DNA from: Clostridiales bacterium
Lineage (GTDB): Bacteria; Bacillota; Clostridia; Caldicoprobacterales; DTU083
Assembly (NCBI GenBank): GCA_012512335.1
Contig: JAAZEK010000072.1
Location: 1 to 14,047 of the forward strand
DNA: 14,047 nucleotides
Direction of reading: 5' to 3'
Part shown: piece by piece, positions 7,104 through 13,959 of the stretch
How positions within the stretch are numbered: the first letter of the stretch is position 1
Layout of the letters: each line of letters begins with the position of its first letter
Made by a program: the position numbers and the translations under genes
The notes under the pieces: model-generated
Database searches by the model: none
The model's input: the letters and a program-made list of their open reading frames with translations, nothing else
Told to the model about the DNA's origin: nothing

Positions 7104-9188
7104 GTGAAAAACTATCTATTTGAAAGATTTACCGACGATTATTATCGTTTAATCAACCAGACAGGGGTGCAACAAGCACTACCTCAGGAGGAGGGTAACG
7201 AGAACCACAATACCTGTTGGGATGGGGCACTTAGCCCAGATGGAACCTGTTATTTTACCCTGTCTTCTGAAGCAGGAAGATCTGACCATGCCAAGCTGGT
7301 AAAATATGATAGGGAACAAAACAAAATTGTTGAATGCTACTATGCAGGGGATCTTCTTTTGCCAAATCCTCGCAACTTGCCTCACAGCAAGCTTCACACT
7401 TCTATCAATTTTCTACCCGATGGCAGAGTTATAGCTACCACCCACTCTACAGATCGTGCACCACAGCACAAGGAATGGATGCCTTTCGGACATCACAACC
7501 ATGTTTGGGAAGGATTTCCTGGCTCTAATATTATTGTATATGATCCTAAAACTGGAAAATCGGAAAATTGGGGAGTACCAGTTCCTAGAGAAACCATTTA
7601 TGGAGCCAAGTATGATCCTAAGCATAATAGATTATATATGATAGGGTTCATGAGAGGTCATGTATATAGTTATTCATTAGATACTAAAAAGGTAACTGAT
7701 CTCGGAAAAGCTGCGGAACTATATTGCTATCGTTTGTCTTTAGGAGCAGACGGCAACATCTATGGCTGCACTAAAACAGGATATTATTTCCGAATAAACA
7801 CAGAGCTAAATAAACTGGAGGATTTGAACTTCAGAGTTCCAGACTATCCAGGTAACTACAAGAACAACACTTGGTATCGATATATGACAAATGCAAGGAA
7901 CCATCCTTCTGGCAAGTTTATGTATACAGCAAATTTGGCTGCTGATGATTTCTTCAAATTAGATTTTGAAAGCTTGGAGATAACAAAATTAGGAAGCAAG
8001 ATTCCCAAGGATGGTTTATATGAGCTTCCAAATGAGTATTCATGCTTTAACTGCTGCGCCTTTATACTGGATAAATATAATGTGCTTTGGTACAACTTAT
8101 ATTCAACCTCAACGATCCAAACAGAAGACATCATGTATGAAGGATTGAACTACTTGATGCGATGGGATATTGAAAACGGTAAGGAACCGGAATGCTTAGG
8201 AGTAATCGGAACACCTGAGAGAGCACAACGCTTAACAACAGAAATGGAATATGATAAAGAACGTGATATCATATATTGTGTCAGCGTTGGACGTGGTTTT
8301 GGAGCAAAAGGCCCATGTGTTTTATCCATTGATTTAGCTCAGTATAGAGAAAATATGTATGTACCCGGTCCTGTAGCGCAGGATTCTGTTTTACGTCCAC
8401 GTCCACTCACAGAAGAGGAGAGTGAGAAACGTGCTAAGAGACGTAAGACGAATATAGGTGAGGAAGTTACGGAACACAACCCATTCCAGGCATTCCCCAT
8501 AGAGGATTGTTACCCTGTTCGTATTTGGAGAGAGGTTCCTCATACAAATATCGAAGATTCCAAGGTTATAGGCATGTGCTATGATGAAGATGACATTTTA
8601 CATGTTCTAACAGGAGAGTCGTTAAAGGCAGAAACTGCATCCTATGTGTTTAAAATTAAGTATCGCGATGTACTTGAACGCATGGATTACAATGCACTTG
8701 ATGCTGACTACAAAGAATGGCTACTTAACAATATTAAACCAGGAAACTTGAAATTTGATAAGGATGTAAAACTACCAGAAGCAACAGGTAGACGTTATCG
8801 TGCTGTTGCATCCGCTTCAGTTGAATGGAATAATGGCCGAGAAATTGTGGGAACCATGGATGCTTTGCTTGCCATAGTAAACGCTGAGGGTAAGGTTTAT
8901 TCCCTGGGCAATGCAGCTGCCTATGGTCCAATTCAGTGCATGTGCACAAATAAAGAGAAAACCAAGCTTTGGGGCGTTGCTGGAGATCCAGAGGATATGG
9001 GATATGTGTTCTATTATGATGATGAAGAAGGATTAAAGCAGCTAGGTATGATCAACTACAATTCCCATGGATATTATAGCACCACTGCTTCCAATGAGTT
9101 GTCCAGCATAGTGCTTAATAATGCAGAGGATACCTTAGCAATCGGTTCTATAGATCGTATATCTACAGTACACATAGTTGACCTGTGA
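7104..9188 (+). CDS. Large beta-propeller-like protein of unknown function
   Basis: A 694-residue protein I do not recognise by name. It has no signal peptide. The sequence is a run of short beta-rich units with propeller-type turns: LSPDGTCYF, NFLPDGRVIA, NIIVYDPKTGK, KYDPKHNRLYM, SLGADGNIYG, then similar units to the end. This fits a seven- or eight-bladed propeller, with an insert at about 440-470 rich in Arg, Lys and Glu. The N-terminal third is rich in His (HTSINF, THST and HHNHVW at about 98-133) and ends with IYGAKYD and MRGHVY. That layout vaguely recalls propeller polysaccharide lyases of families PL24/PL25, but residue spacing does not match exactly. The GTG at 7104 is preferred over the in-frame GTG at 7095 because AAGGAG at 7090-7095 lies 8 bp before 7104 and overlaps 7095. 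Confidence 0.7.
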   Translation: MKNYLFERFTDDYYRLINQTGVQQALPQEEGNENHNTCWDGALSPDGTCYFTLSSEAGRSDHAKLVKYDREQNKIVECYYAGDLLLPNPRNLPHSKLHTSINFLPDGRVIATTHSTDRAPQHKEWMPFGHHNHVWEGFPGSNIIVYDPKTGKSENWGVPVPRETIYGAKYDPKHNRLYMIGFMRGHVYSYSLDTKKVTDLGKAAELYCYRLSLGADGNIYGCTKTGYYFRINTELNKLEDLNFRVPDYPGNYKNNTWYRYMTNARNHPSGKFMYTANLAADDFFKLDFESLEITKLGSKIPKDGLYELPNEYSCFNCCAFILDKYNVLWYNLYSTSTIQTEDIMYEGLNYLMRWDIENGKEPECLGVIGTPERAQRLTTEMEYDKERDIIYCVSVGRGFGAKGPCVLSIDLAQYRENMYVPGPVAQDSVLRPRPLTEEESEKRAKRRKTNIGEEVTEHNPFQAFPIEDCYPVRIWREVPHTNIEDSKVIGMCYDEDDILHVLTGESLKAETASYVFKIKYRDVLERMDYNALDADYKEWLLNNIKPGNLKFDKDVKLPEATGRRYRAVASASVEWNNGREIVGTMDALLAIVNAEGKVYSLGNAAAYGPIQCMCTNKEKTKLWGVAGDPEDMGYVFYYDDEEGLKQLGMINYNSHGYYSTTASNELSSIVLNNAEDTLAIGSIDRISTVHIVDL

Positions 9189-9203
9189 AATTAGTGAACT
9201 CGT

Positions 9204-9218
9204 TTTGCCTATGGCAAA
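9204..9218 (+). other. Small hairpin after the propeller gene
   Basis: TTTGCC, loop TAT and GGCAAA form a perfect 6-bp stem 16 bp after the stop codon. There is no T-run after it, so termination is uncertain. Confidence 0.35.
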
Positions 9219-9266
9219 TCATTGGGGATTCAGATGGAGATTAAACTTCACCTGAATTAATAAGAG

Positions 9267-9311
9267 TGAGCGCGCCACTTATAAAAGTGGGCGTCTTGAT
9301 GATAGATAAAA
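9267..9311. repeat. Hairpin repeat, copy B
   Basis: CGCCACTT and AAGTGGGCG form a stem with one bulge. The flank GCGTCTTGAT and the following GATAAAA match the copy after the reductase gene at 6963-7004. The shared loop and flank, with compensating-looking stem differences, suggest a dispersed structured repeat. Confidence 0.5.
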
Positions 9312-9404
9312 TGAATCAGTTAATAGATATGAGATACTGGATACTGGTAGAACGAAATGATTAGTTATACAGGATATGAGATGTTGAATACGCGGCTTGT
9401 GATA
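9311..9404. repeat. Degenerate 47-bp direct repeat, two copies
   Basis: Two units starting at 9311 and 9358 share ATGA-T-AGTTA-A and GATATGAGAT followed by TGAATAC or TGGATAC. The similarity is imperfect, and no coding function is evident. Confidence 0.4.
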
Positions 9405-9406
9405 TG

Positions 9407-9433
9407 TAGGGGCGGACGACTCTGTCCGCCCTA
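9407..9433. repeat. GGGCGGAC hairpin, REP-like intergenic element
   Basis: TAGGGGCGGAC, loop GACTCT and GTCCGCCCTA form a stem of 8 perfect GC-rich pairs with one bulged G and two further A-T pairs. It is strikingly GC-rich against its surroundings. GC-rich hairpins of the TAGGGGCGxxC type are common dispersed intergenic elements in Firmicutes; that classification is from general knowledge. Confidence 0.65.
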
Positions 9434-9463
9434 ATCAACTAAAAAACATAAGGAGAAAAAGCA

Positions 9464-10312
9464 ATGAAAACAGCATTATATACATTAACATTAAGTAAAA
9501 GAAGCATTCATGAGGCTTTACGTCATACTAGGGATTTAGGCTACAAAGGAGTGGAAATCTGGGGGAAGGAACCTCATGTTTCGTGTGATACAACACCCGA
9601 GCGTGCTAAAGAAATAAGGCAATTAGCCGAGGATTATGGCTTAGCCATAGTAAGCGTAGCCTCCTATGTGGGACGCTTCTCCACAAAAAGTGATGAAGAA
9701 TGCGATAAGGAATATGAAGACCTGAAAAAATATATGGATGTTTTAGAAAACCTGGGAGCAGACTTAATGAGAATAGGCTGCGGAGGTCCAAATGCTCATC
9801 TGGCACAGGATTATCATTATGAAAAAGCAGCATATTGGCTACAGAAGTGTGCCGATTTTGCTGCCCAAGCAGGCAAGCGACTGGCTATGGAGATTCACAA
9901 TTCCACTTTGGTTGAGTCAGCTGAAGATTCAATTAAGCTACTTAACATGATAGATCGAGAAAACGTAGGGGTTATACATGATGCTGGCAATATGTATATT
10001 TCAGGCAATGACTATGGAGCTCAATCAGTAGAATTGCTGGGAGATAAGATATTCCATGTGCATGTGAAGGATATAGAGCGAATTCAGGACAAAAACCTGC
10101 CTGCTTCATTCTATAACTCTACTAAAAATGGGAACGAACTGTTCCGTTATACTCTTCTAAATGAAGGTGGCACTGACCATAAACCTTTGTTTGATGCATT
10201 GAAGAAAGCTGGATATAAAGGTTACTTATCTACTGAGTGTGGTGCAGCTCTACCTGATATTGAAAGAGCTAAAAATGAGATTCAGGAAATGAATAAGCTC
10301 TTAGAAAGCTAA
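9464..10312 (+). CDS. Sugar phosphate isomerase/epimerase-like TIM barrel (AP-endonuclease-2 family)
   Basis: A 282-residue cytoplasmic protein of the xylose-isomerase-like TIM-barrel superfamily (IolE/IolI/YcjR type). Strands and metal ligands can be read in order: VEIWG (30-34), MRIGCGG (102-108), AMEIHN with Glu143, VIHDAGN with His172 and Asp173, FHVHVKD with His198 and His200, and STECG with Glu258. The length is normal. AAGGAG at 9450-9455 lies 8 bp before the ATG. Proteins of this fold isomerise or epimerise keto sugars, dehydrate inosose, or cleave 3-keto glycosides. With an aldo/keto reductase and a Gfo/Idh oxidoreductase in the same locus, action on a keto-sugar intermediate is a reasonable inference. 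The last codons (LES and TAA) lie inside the first copy of a 30-bp tandem repeat. Confidence 0.85.
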   Translation: MKTALYTLTLSKRSIHEALRHTRDLGYKGVEIWGKEPHVSCDTTPERAKEIRQLAEDYGLAIVSVASYVGRFSTKSDEECDKEYEDLKKYMDVLENLGADLMRIGCGGPNAHLAQDYHYEKAAYWLQKCADFAAQAGKRLAMEIHNSTLVESAEDSIKLLNMIDRENVGVIHDAGNMYISGNDYGAQSVELLGDKIFHVHVKDIERIQDKNLPASFYNSTKNGNELFRYTLLNEGGTDHKPLFDALKKAGYKGYLSTECGAALPDIERAKNEIQEMNKLLES

Positions 10313-10419
10313 GTGAAACATAAAGAGTTCTTATAAAGCTAAGTGAAACATAAAGAGCTCTTAGAAAGCTAAGTGAACCACAAAGCTGTTAGAAAGCTAA
10401 ATAAAACCACAAAGAGCTG
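10301..10419. repeat. 30-bp tandem repeat, four copies, overlapping a stop codon
   Basis: Units start at 10301, 10331, 10361 and 10389 with lengths of 30, 30, 28 and 31 bp. Each has TTAgAAAGCTAA, then a GTGAAAC-like stretch, then AAAGAG. Copy 1 includes the last three codons and the stop of the TIM-barrel gene, so the array probably grew by duplication of the gene's 3' end. Confidence 0.85.
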
Positions 10420-10440
10420 TTATTATTCTGGTGTGAGGTG

Positions 10441-10834
10441 TGCATTTTCTCAAGTAGTTCGGGATTACACTTATATTGTGCAGGTGTGCATTATCTCAAG
10501 TAGTTCATGGATTACATCTATATTTTGTGGGGTACGGTTCAGTGAGGTGTGCAAAATTTCAAGTAATCCACAAATTATTGAGGAATTTAGCGTTTTCTGA
10601 GCAGAATTTCAAGTAATGCATAGAATTTACTCTATTTTAGCAGTATTTTGGAGATTTATGTGCAATTTTTCAAGTAATGCACTGTTTTTTACTGAAAAAT
10701 CATGCACTAGTTGAAAATTTGCTCACAAATCGCTTATAAGGCTCTGAAAAGAGCTAATATTGATGCACTACTTGAATTTTTGCTCAATAAAGCCCGAAAC
10801 ACTCTGTTTACTGTGCACTACTTGAAATCTTGCA
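10441..10834. repeat. Eight-copy 20-bp motif array forming a segmented inverted repeat
   Basis: Forward copies begin at 10441, 10487, 10550, 10600 and 10661 and follow TGCAnnTTnTCAAGTAnTnC. Reverse-oriented copies occupy 10704-10723, 10765-10784 and 10815-10834 (GCACTACTTGAAnnTTTGCT type). Steps between copies 3 to 8 are 50, 61, 43, 61 and 50 bp, which is mirror-symmetric about 10692. The spacer between copies 4 and 5 and the reverse complement of that between copies 6 and 7 agree at roughly half their positions, and the central 23 bp is itself partly palindromic. Transcribed as one piece, 10550-10834 could fold into a long interrupted hairpin. No protein-coding function is evident. Confidence 0.8.
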
Positions 10835-10840
10835 CAGTTC

Positions 10841-10866
10841 GGGGTATACCTCAGGGGTATACCTCA
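10841..10866. repeat. Perfect 13-bp tandem duplication
   Basis: GGGGTATACCTCA occurs twice back to back (10841-10853 and 10854-10866). Each copy holds the palindrome GGTATACC. It may be a replication-slippage product or a paired protein-binding site. Confidence 0.8.
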
Positions 10867-10892
10867 GACGAAAATATCGATGAGGCCTTTTT
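10862..10892 (+). terminator. Possible weak terminator
   Basis: CCTCA-GA-CG, loop AAAATAT and CG-A-TGAGG form an interrupted stem followed by CCTTTTT. The bulges make it weak. It would end transcription running out of the repeat array. Confidence 0.3.
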
Positions 10893-10940
10893 CGATTTAT
10901 GATATCAGTTCCATTACATAGTGAGAATTTCAGTTGTAAC

Positions 10941-11036
10941 TTAGTAGAATATACTTAATTTTGCTTCTTCGCCGTAGAACCAATCCATATATTTTAGTAA
11001 ATTGTCAATCTGCTCGTCTGACCTTAAATAAAAAAT
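10941..11036 (-). pseudogene. Possible remnant of an ABC sugar-binding lipoprotein gene
   Basis: The minus strand encodes IDNLLKYMDWFYGEEAKLS (codons 11009 down to 10953), preceded in frame by RIFYLRSDEQ and followed three codons later by a stop (10941-10943). The WMDWFYSEEG-like pattern is typical of the C-terminal part of LplA/LipO-type extracellular sugar-binding proteins, where it follows a KNPEA-type segment. No start, signal peptide or full-length frame exists, and a stop lies upstream at 11067-11069. It lies next to a permease gene that would normally be accompanied by such a protein. The match is short and made by eye. Confidence 0.35.
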
Positions 11037-11108
11037 CCGAAAGCTCAGAGCAGGAGTAGGGATATACTAAAGGAGGTCAATAATAGTAAATATTTACTTA
11101 TATTACTT

Positions 11109-11960
11109 TTGCCCTGCATCTTATATTATATTATATTCCATTATGTGCCAATGTGGGGTGTTCTAATTGCTTTCAAGGATTTTAAAGCCTTCATAGGCTT
11201 TATTGACAGTAAATGGGTTGGATTAAAATATTTTAAATTATTCTTTAAATCACCTGATGCACTAACAGTGATTCGAAATACCTTTCTTATAGGTGCTTAT
11301 AGTATAGTATGGGGTTTTCCAATGCCTCTAATATTTGCCCTGGTTTTAAATGAAGTTCGAAATATGAAAGTTAAAAAATTAGTACAAACAGTAAGCTATA
11401 TGCCTCATTTCCTTTCAACAGTTATTGTTGTAGGAATAATACAATTACTTTTATCATCTACTAATGGGATAGTTAATCAAGTTATTACCGATCTAGGATT
11501 TAGTAAGATAAATTTCTTACAAAAGCCAGGGTATTTCAAAACCATATATGTAGCTTCAGGTGTTTGGCAAGGAATGGGCTGGGGTGCCATAGTTTACTTA
11601 GCAGCTATTTCGGGAATAGATCCGCAGTTATACGAAGCTGCAGTAATAGATGGTGCTAACAAGTTTGTACAAATTTTCAAAATAACAATACCTTGCATTG
11701 CCCCAACCATTATTACACTACTCCTATTACGTATGGGAAGTGTGTTAAGCGTAGGATTTGAGAAGGTATACCTGCTTCAAAACCCAACAATTTTATCAGC
11801 ATCCGATGTAATCTCTACTTATGTTTATCGCCAAGGTATGGCAGCTGGAAACTTTAGCTATGGGACAGCAGTAGGTCTATTTAATACAGTAATTAATTTG
11901 TTTTTCATTGTTGTTTCCAATGCCTTAGCAAAAAAATATTCAGAAACCAGCCTCTGGTAA
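11109..11960 (+). CDS. ABC sugar-transporter permease, LplB-type, with missing or damaged start
   Basis: An integral membrane component of a CUT1-family sugar importer with about six hydrophobic helices. Numbered from a TTG at 11109 it has 283 residues. The HYVPMWGVLIAFKDF segment (11-25) is typical of LplB proteins, and the EAA loop is EAAVIDGANKFVQIFKITIP (176-195), which contacts the ATPase. The TTG lies inside what should be the first membrane helix. In frame, the sequence stays open upstream to 11028 and reads RDILKEVNNSKYLLILLLP, which fits the family N-terminus, yet contains no ATG, GTG or TTG. AAAGGAGGT at 11069-11077 looks like a ribosome binding site but is probably the coding of LKEV by chance, since no start codon follows it. 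The gene therefore appears to have lost its first codons and may be inactive. The second permease follows after 27 bp. Confidence 0.75.
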   Translation: MPCILYYIIFHYVPMWGVLIAFKDFKAFIGFIDSKWVGLKYFKLFFKSPDALTVIRNTFLIGAYSIVWGFPMPLIFALVLNEVRNMKVKKLVQTVSYMPHFLSTVIVVGIIQLLLSSTNGIVNQVITDLGFSKINFLQKPGYFKTIYVASGVWQGMGWGAIVYLAAISGIDPQLYEAAVIDGANKFVQIFKITIPCIAPTIITLLLLRMGSVLSVGFEKVYLLQNPTILSASDVISTYVYRQGMAAGNFSYGTAVGLFNTVINLFFIVVSNALAKKYSETSLW

Positions 11961-11987
11961 ATAATAGAAAATAAGGGAGTTGATTTA

Positions 11988-12860
11988 ATGATTCATCATA
12001 AAATTAAGCCTAACATATATACAGCAATGAAGTATTTATTTCTTATATTTGTACTTTTAGTAATCCTAATACCTATGTTACATGTGTTTGCTGTATCGTT
12101 ATCTAGTGATATCAGAATTATGAATGGTGAGGTAACTATATTTCCGAAGGGCTTGAATTTTGAAGCATATAAGTTTGTTTTATCTGATAGTAATATTCTA
12201 AACTCATATATGAATACCATTGTGTATACTGTTGTTGGTACTACCTTATCACTAGCTACAACAGCGTCAGCTGCATATGCTTTAAGTAAAAAAAAGCTGT
12301 TTCTACAGAGCTTCTGGATGAAGCTTATAATCTTCACAATGTTTTTTGGCGGTGGAATGATACCTTCATTTATTAATGTGAGGAATTTGGGCTTGTATGA
12401 TACAATGTGGGCAGTTGTACTACCGGGGCTTGTTGGTTCCTGGAATTTGATAGTTATGAGATCATTTTTCATAGCCTTTCCTAGTGATATAGAGGAGTCG
12501 GGAAGAGTGGATGGACTTAATGATATAGGTGTTTTTGTATATTTAGTTCTACCTGTTTCAAAAGCAGTACTGTCAACAGTCGGATTGTTTTATGCTGTTG
12601 GTATTTGGAATAGTTACTTTGTACCTTTTCTATATTTGGAGTCTCAAAGTAAGTTCACCTTGCAGATGGTATTGCGTTCCATGCTCGTTTCTGGAACCTC
12701 GCTAAATGCGGTTACAATTTCAGGCGGTGACACAACGATGGTACCTGAAACACTTAAGTATGCAACAGTTGTTGTAGCTATACTACCTATTATGGCAGTA
12801 TATCCATTCCTTCAGAAATACTTTGTGTCAGGTGTAATGGTTGGGTCAGTTAAGGGTTGA
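11988..12860 (+). CDS. ABC sugar-transporter permease, YtcP/AraQ-type
   Basis: A 290-residue integral membrane permease that pairs with the preceding one. Helix 1 lies at about 15-35. EESGRVDGLNDIGVFVYLVLP (169-189) is the EAA loop, and the C-terminus SGVMVGSVKG is the standard ending of the YtcP group, so the gene is complete. AAGGGAG at 11973-11979 lies 8 bp before the ATG. These importers take up oligosaccharides, often uronate- or xylose-containing, and commonly share an ATPase (MsmX-like) encoded elsewhere. A substrate-binding lipoprotein gene would be expected next to it; instead a Gfo/Idh gene follows after 54 bp. Confidence 0.92.
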   Translation: MIHHKIKPNIYTAMKYLFLIFVLLVILIPMLHVFAVSLSSDIRIMNGEVTIFPKGLNFEAYKFVLSDSNILNSYMNTIVYTVVGTTLSLATTASAAYALSKKKLFLQSFWMKLIIFTMFFGGGMIPSFINVRNLGLYDTMWAVVLPGLVGSWNLIVMRSFFIAFPSDIEESGRVDGLNDIGVFVYLVLPVSKAVLSTVGLFYAVGIWNSYFVPFLYLESQSKFTLQMVLRSMLVSGTSLNAVTISGGDTTMVPETLKYATVVVAILPIMAVYPFLQKYFVSGVMVGSVKG

Positions 12861-12914
12861 TCGTACATTATTGACAGTACTTTATCTAGTGTAATTTAAG
12901 AGGGAGAATTAGAT

Positions 12915-13856
12915 GTGAATCATATAAATTTAGGTATTATAGGGGCAGGAATCATAGCACATAATCATGTTGAAGCTGCAATCAATACACCAGGTGTAAA
13001 GCTTCTGTGCATTGCGGATATTGTTTCTCAAAAGGCCGAAAGCCTGGCTGAGAAGTATAATATTAAGCCTTATACTAACAATAGAGAAATGTTAGATAAT
13101 GAAAGCTTAGATGCTGTTATTATTACTCTTCCAGTATTTCTACATTGTGAATCAGTTGTTGAGGCAGCAAATAGAGGTCTACATATATTGGTTGAAAAGC
13201 CTATGGCTTCTACTGTTGAAGAATGCAATTTGATGATATCAGAAGCAAAGAAAAACAATGTGAAGCTTATGGTGGGGCATATTCAACGATATATATCTTC
13301 AAACATGAGAGCCTTTGAAATGATACAAGAGGGTACTCTTGGCGGGCTGATTATGATAAATGAGAGGAGATATTACAACTACTTTAATGATAGACGACCA
13401 GCCTGGTGCTTGAAGAAAGAAACAGCAGGTGGTGGCGTCATAATGAATTTGGGGGCACATTCAATAGACAAGGTTTTATATATGTCCCAGAGTAGAATAA
13501 AAAAAGTGCATGGAAAGGTAGGCTTTTTTGCCACAGGGACAGATGTTGAAGGAAATGGACAACTGTTATTAGAGATGGAAAATGGTGTGAGTGCTGTTAC
13601 TACCCACTATGGATACAGTAAGGTAGCAGAATACACTACAGAGTATATATTTCATGATGGTATAATCAAAACTACTACCAATAATATTATTACAATTCAA
13701 GCAGGTGACAAGCGTTATGATGAAGAATTACTAAAGATAGATCCATTTAAGCTACAGCTGGAAGATTTTATAAAATCAATAGAGGAAGACAAAACACCAG
13801 CTATTAGCGGTGAATATGGTCTTGAGGTAATTCAAGCGATTACTTCAGTTTATTAG
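12915..13856 (+). CDS. Gfo/Idh/MocA-family oxidoreductase
   Basis: A 313-residue NAD(P)-dependent sugar or cyclitol dehydrogenase. The N-terminal Rossmann fold has GIIGAGIIA (7-15); the cofactor and catalytic motif is VEKPMA with Lys95; the C-terminal domain carries GGGVIMNLGAHSID with His182 and Asp185. The start is a GTG at 12915, with GAGGGAG at 12900-12906, 8 bp upstream. The overlapping ATG at 12913 runs straight into a stop. The protein ends at GLEVIQAITSVY, where relatives usually continue for about 12-15 residues with a short helix and final strand, so it may be slightly truncated. Probable roles are oxidation of a sugar at C3 or of an inositol, feeding the TIM-barrel enzyme upstream. 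Confidence 0.88.
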   Translation: MNHINLGIIGAGIIAHNHVEAAINTPGVKLLCIADIVSQKAESLAEKYNIKPYTNNREMLDNESLDAVIITLPVFLHCESVVEAANRGLHILVEKPMASTVEECNLMISEAKKNNVKLMVGHIQRYISSNMRAFEMIQEGTLGGLIMINERRYYNYFNDRRPAWCLKKETAGGGVIMNLGAHSIDKVLYMSQSRIKKVHGKVGFFATGTDVEGNGQLLLEMENGVSAVTTHYGYSKVAEYTTEYIFHDGIIKTTTNNIITIQAGDKRYDEELLKIDPFKLQLEDFIKSIEEDKTPAISGEYGLEVIQAITSVY

Positions 13857-13895
13857 GACTAAGTATGAGCAATTATTTTGATGTGAACAGTATCG

Positions 13896-13929
13896 CCAAT
13901 TAGCTTATTTATATAAATAAGCTAATTGG
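13896..13929. other. Perfect 34-bp palindrome
   Basis: CCAATTAGCTTATTTAT is followed directly by its exact reverse complement. It lies 40 bp after the oxidoreductase stop and immediately before a promoter-like sequence. It could be a bidirectional terminator stem, though no T-run follows, or an operator for the gene beyond the window. Confidence 0.85.
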
Positions 13930-13930
13930 A

Positions 13931-13959
13931 TTGACTTAATAGAAAGTATCTACTATTAT
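13931..13959 (+). promoter_or_regulatory. Candidate promoter facing out of the window
   Basis: TTGACT (13931-13936) and TATTAT (13954-13959) with 17-bp spacing form a good sigma-A type promoter. No ribosome binding site or start codon follows before the window ends, so the driven gene would begin outside. Confidence 0.5.

Noticed and set aside
10441..10834. CRISPR array
   Set aside because: The repeats are only 20 bp and degenerate, reverse orientation midway, and no cas genes are nearby.
10373..10902. Two small + strand open frames (75 and 63 codons) within the repeat region
   Set aside because: They run through the repeat arrays, lack ribosome binding sites and encode no recognisable protein.
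11069..11077. AAAGGAGGT as the ribosome binding site of the first permease
   Set aside because: No ATG, GTG or TTG follows at usable spacing, and the bases read in frame as family-like permease sequence.
11996..12472. 158-codon minus-strand open frame opposite the second permease
   Set aside because: It is a shadow of a well-supported membrane protein gene on the + strand.
12871..12897. TTGACA followed by TAATTT before the oxidoreductase gene
   Set aside because: The spacing is only 15 bp, and the implied transcript would start within the ribosome binding site.
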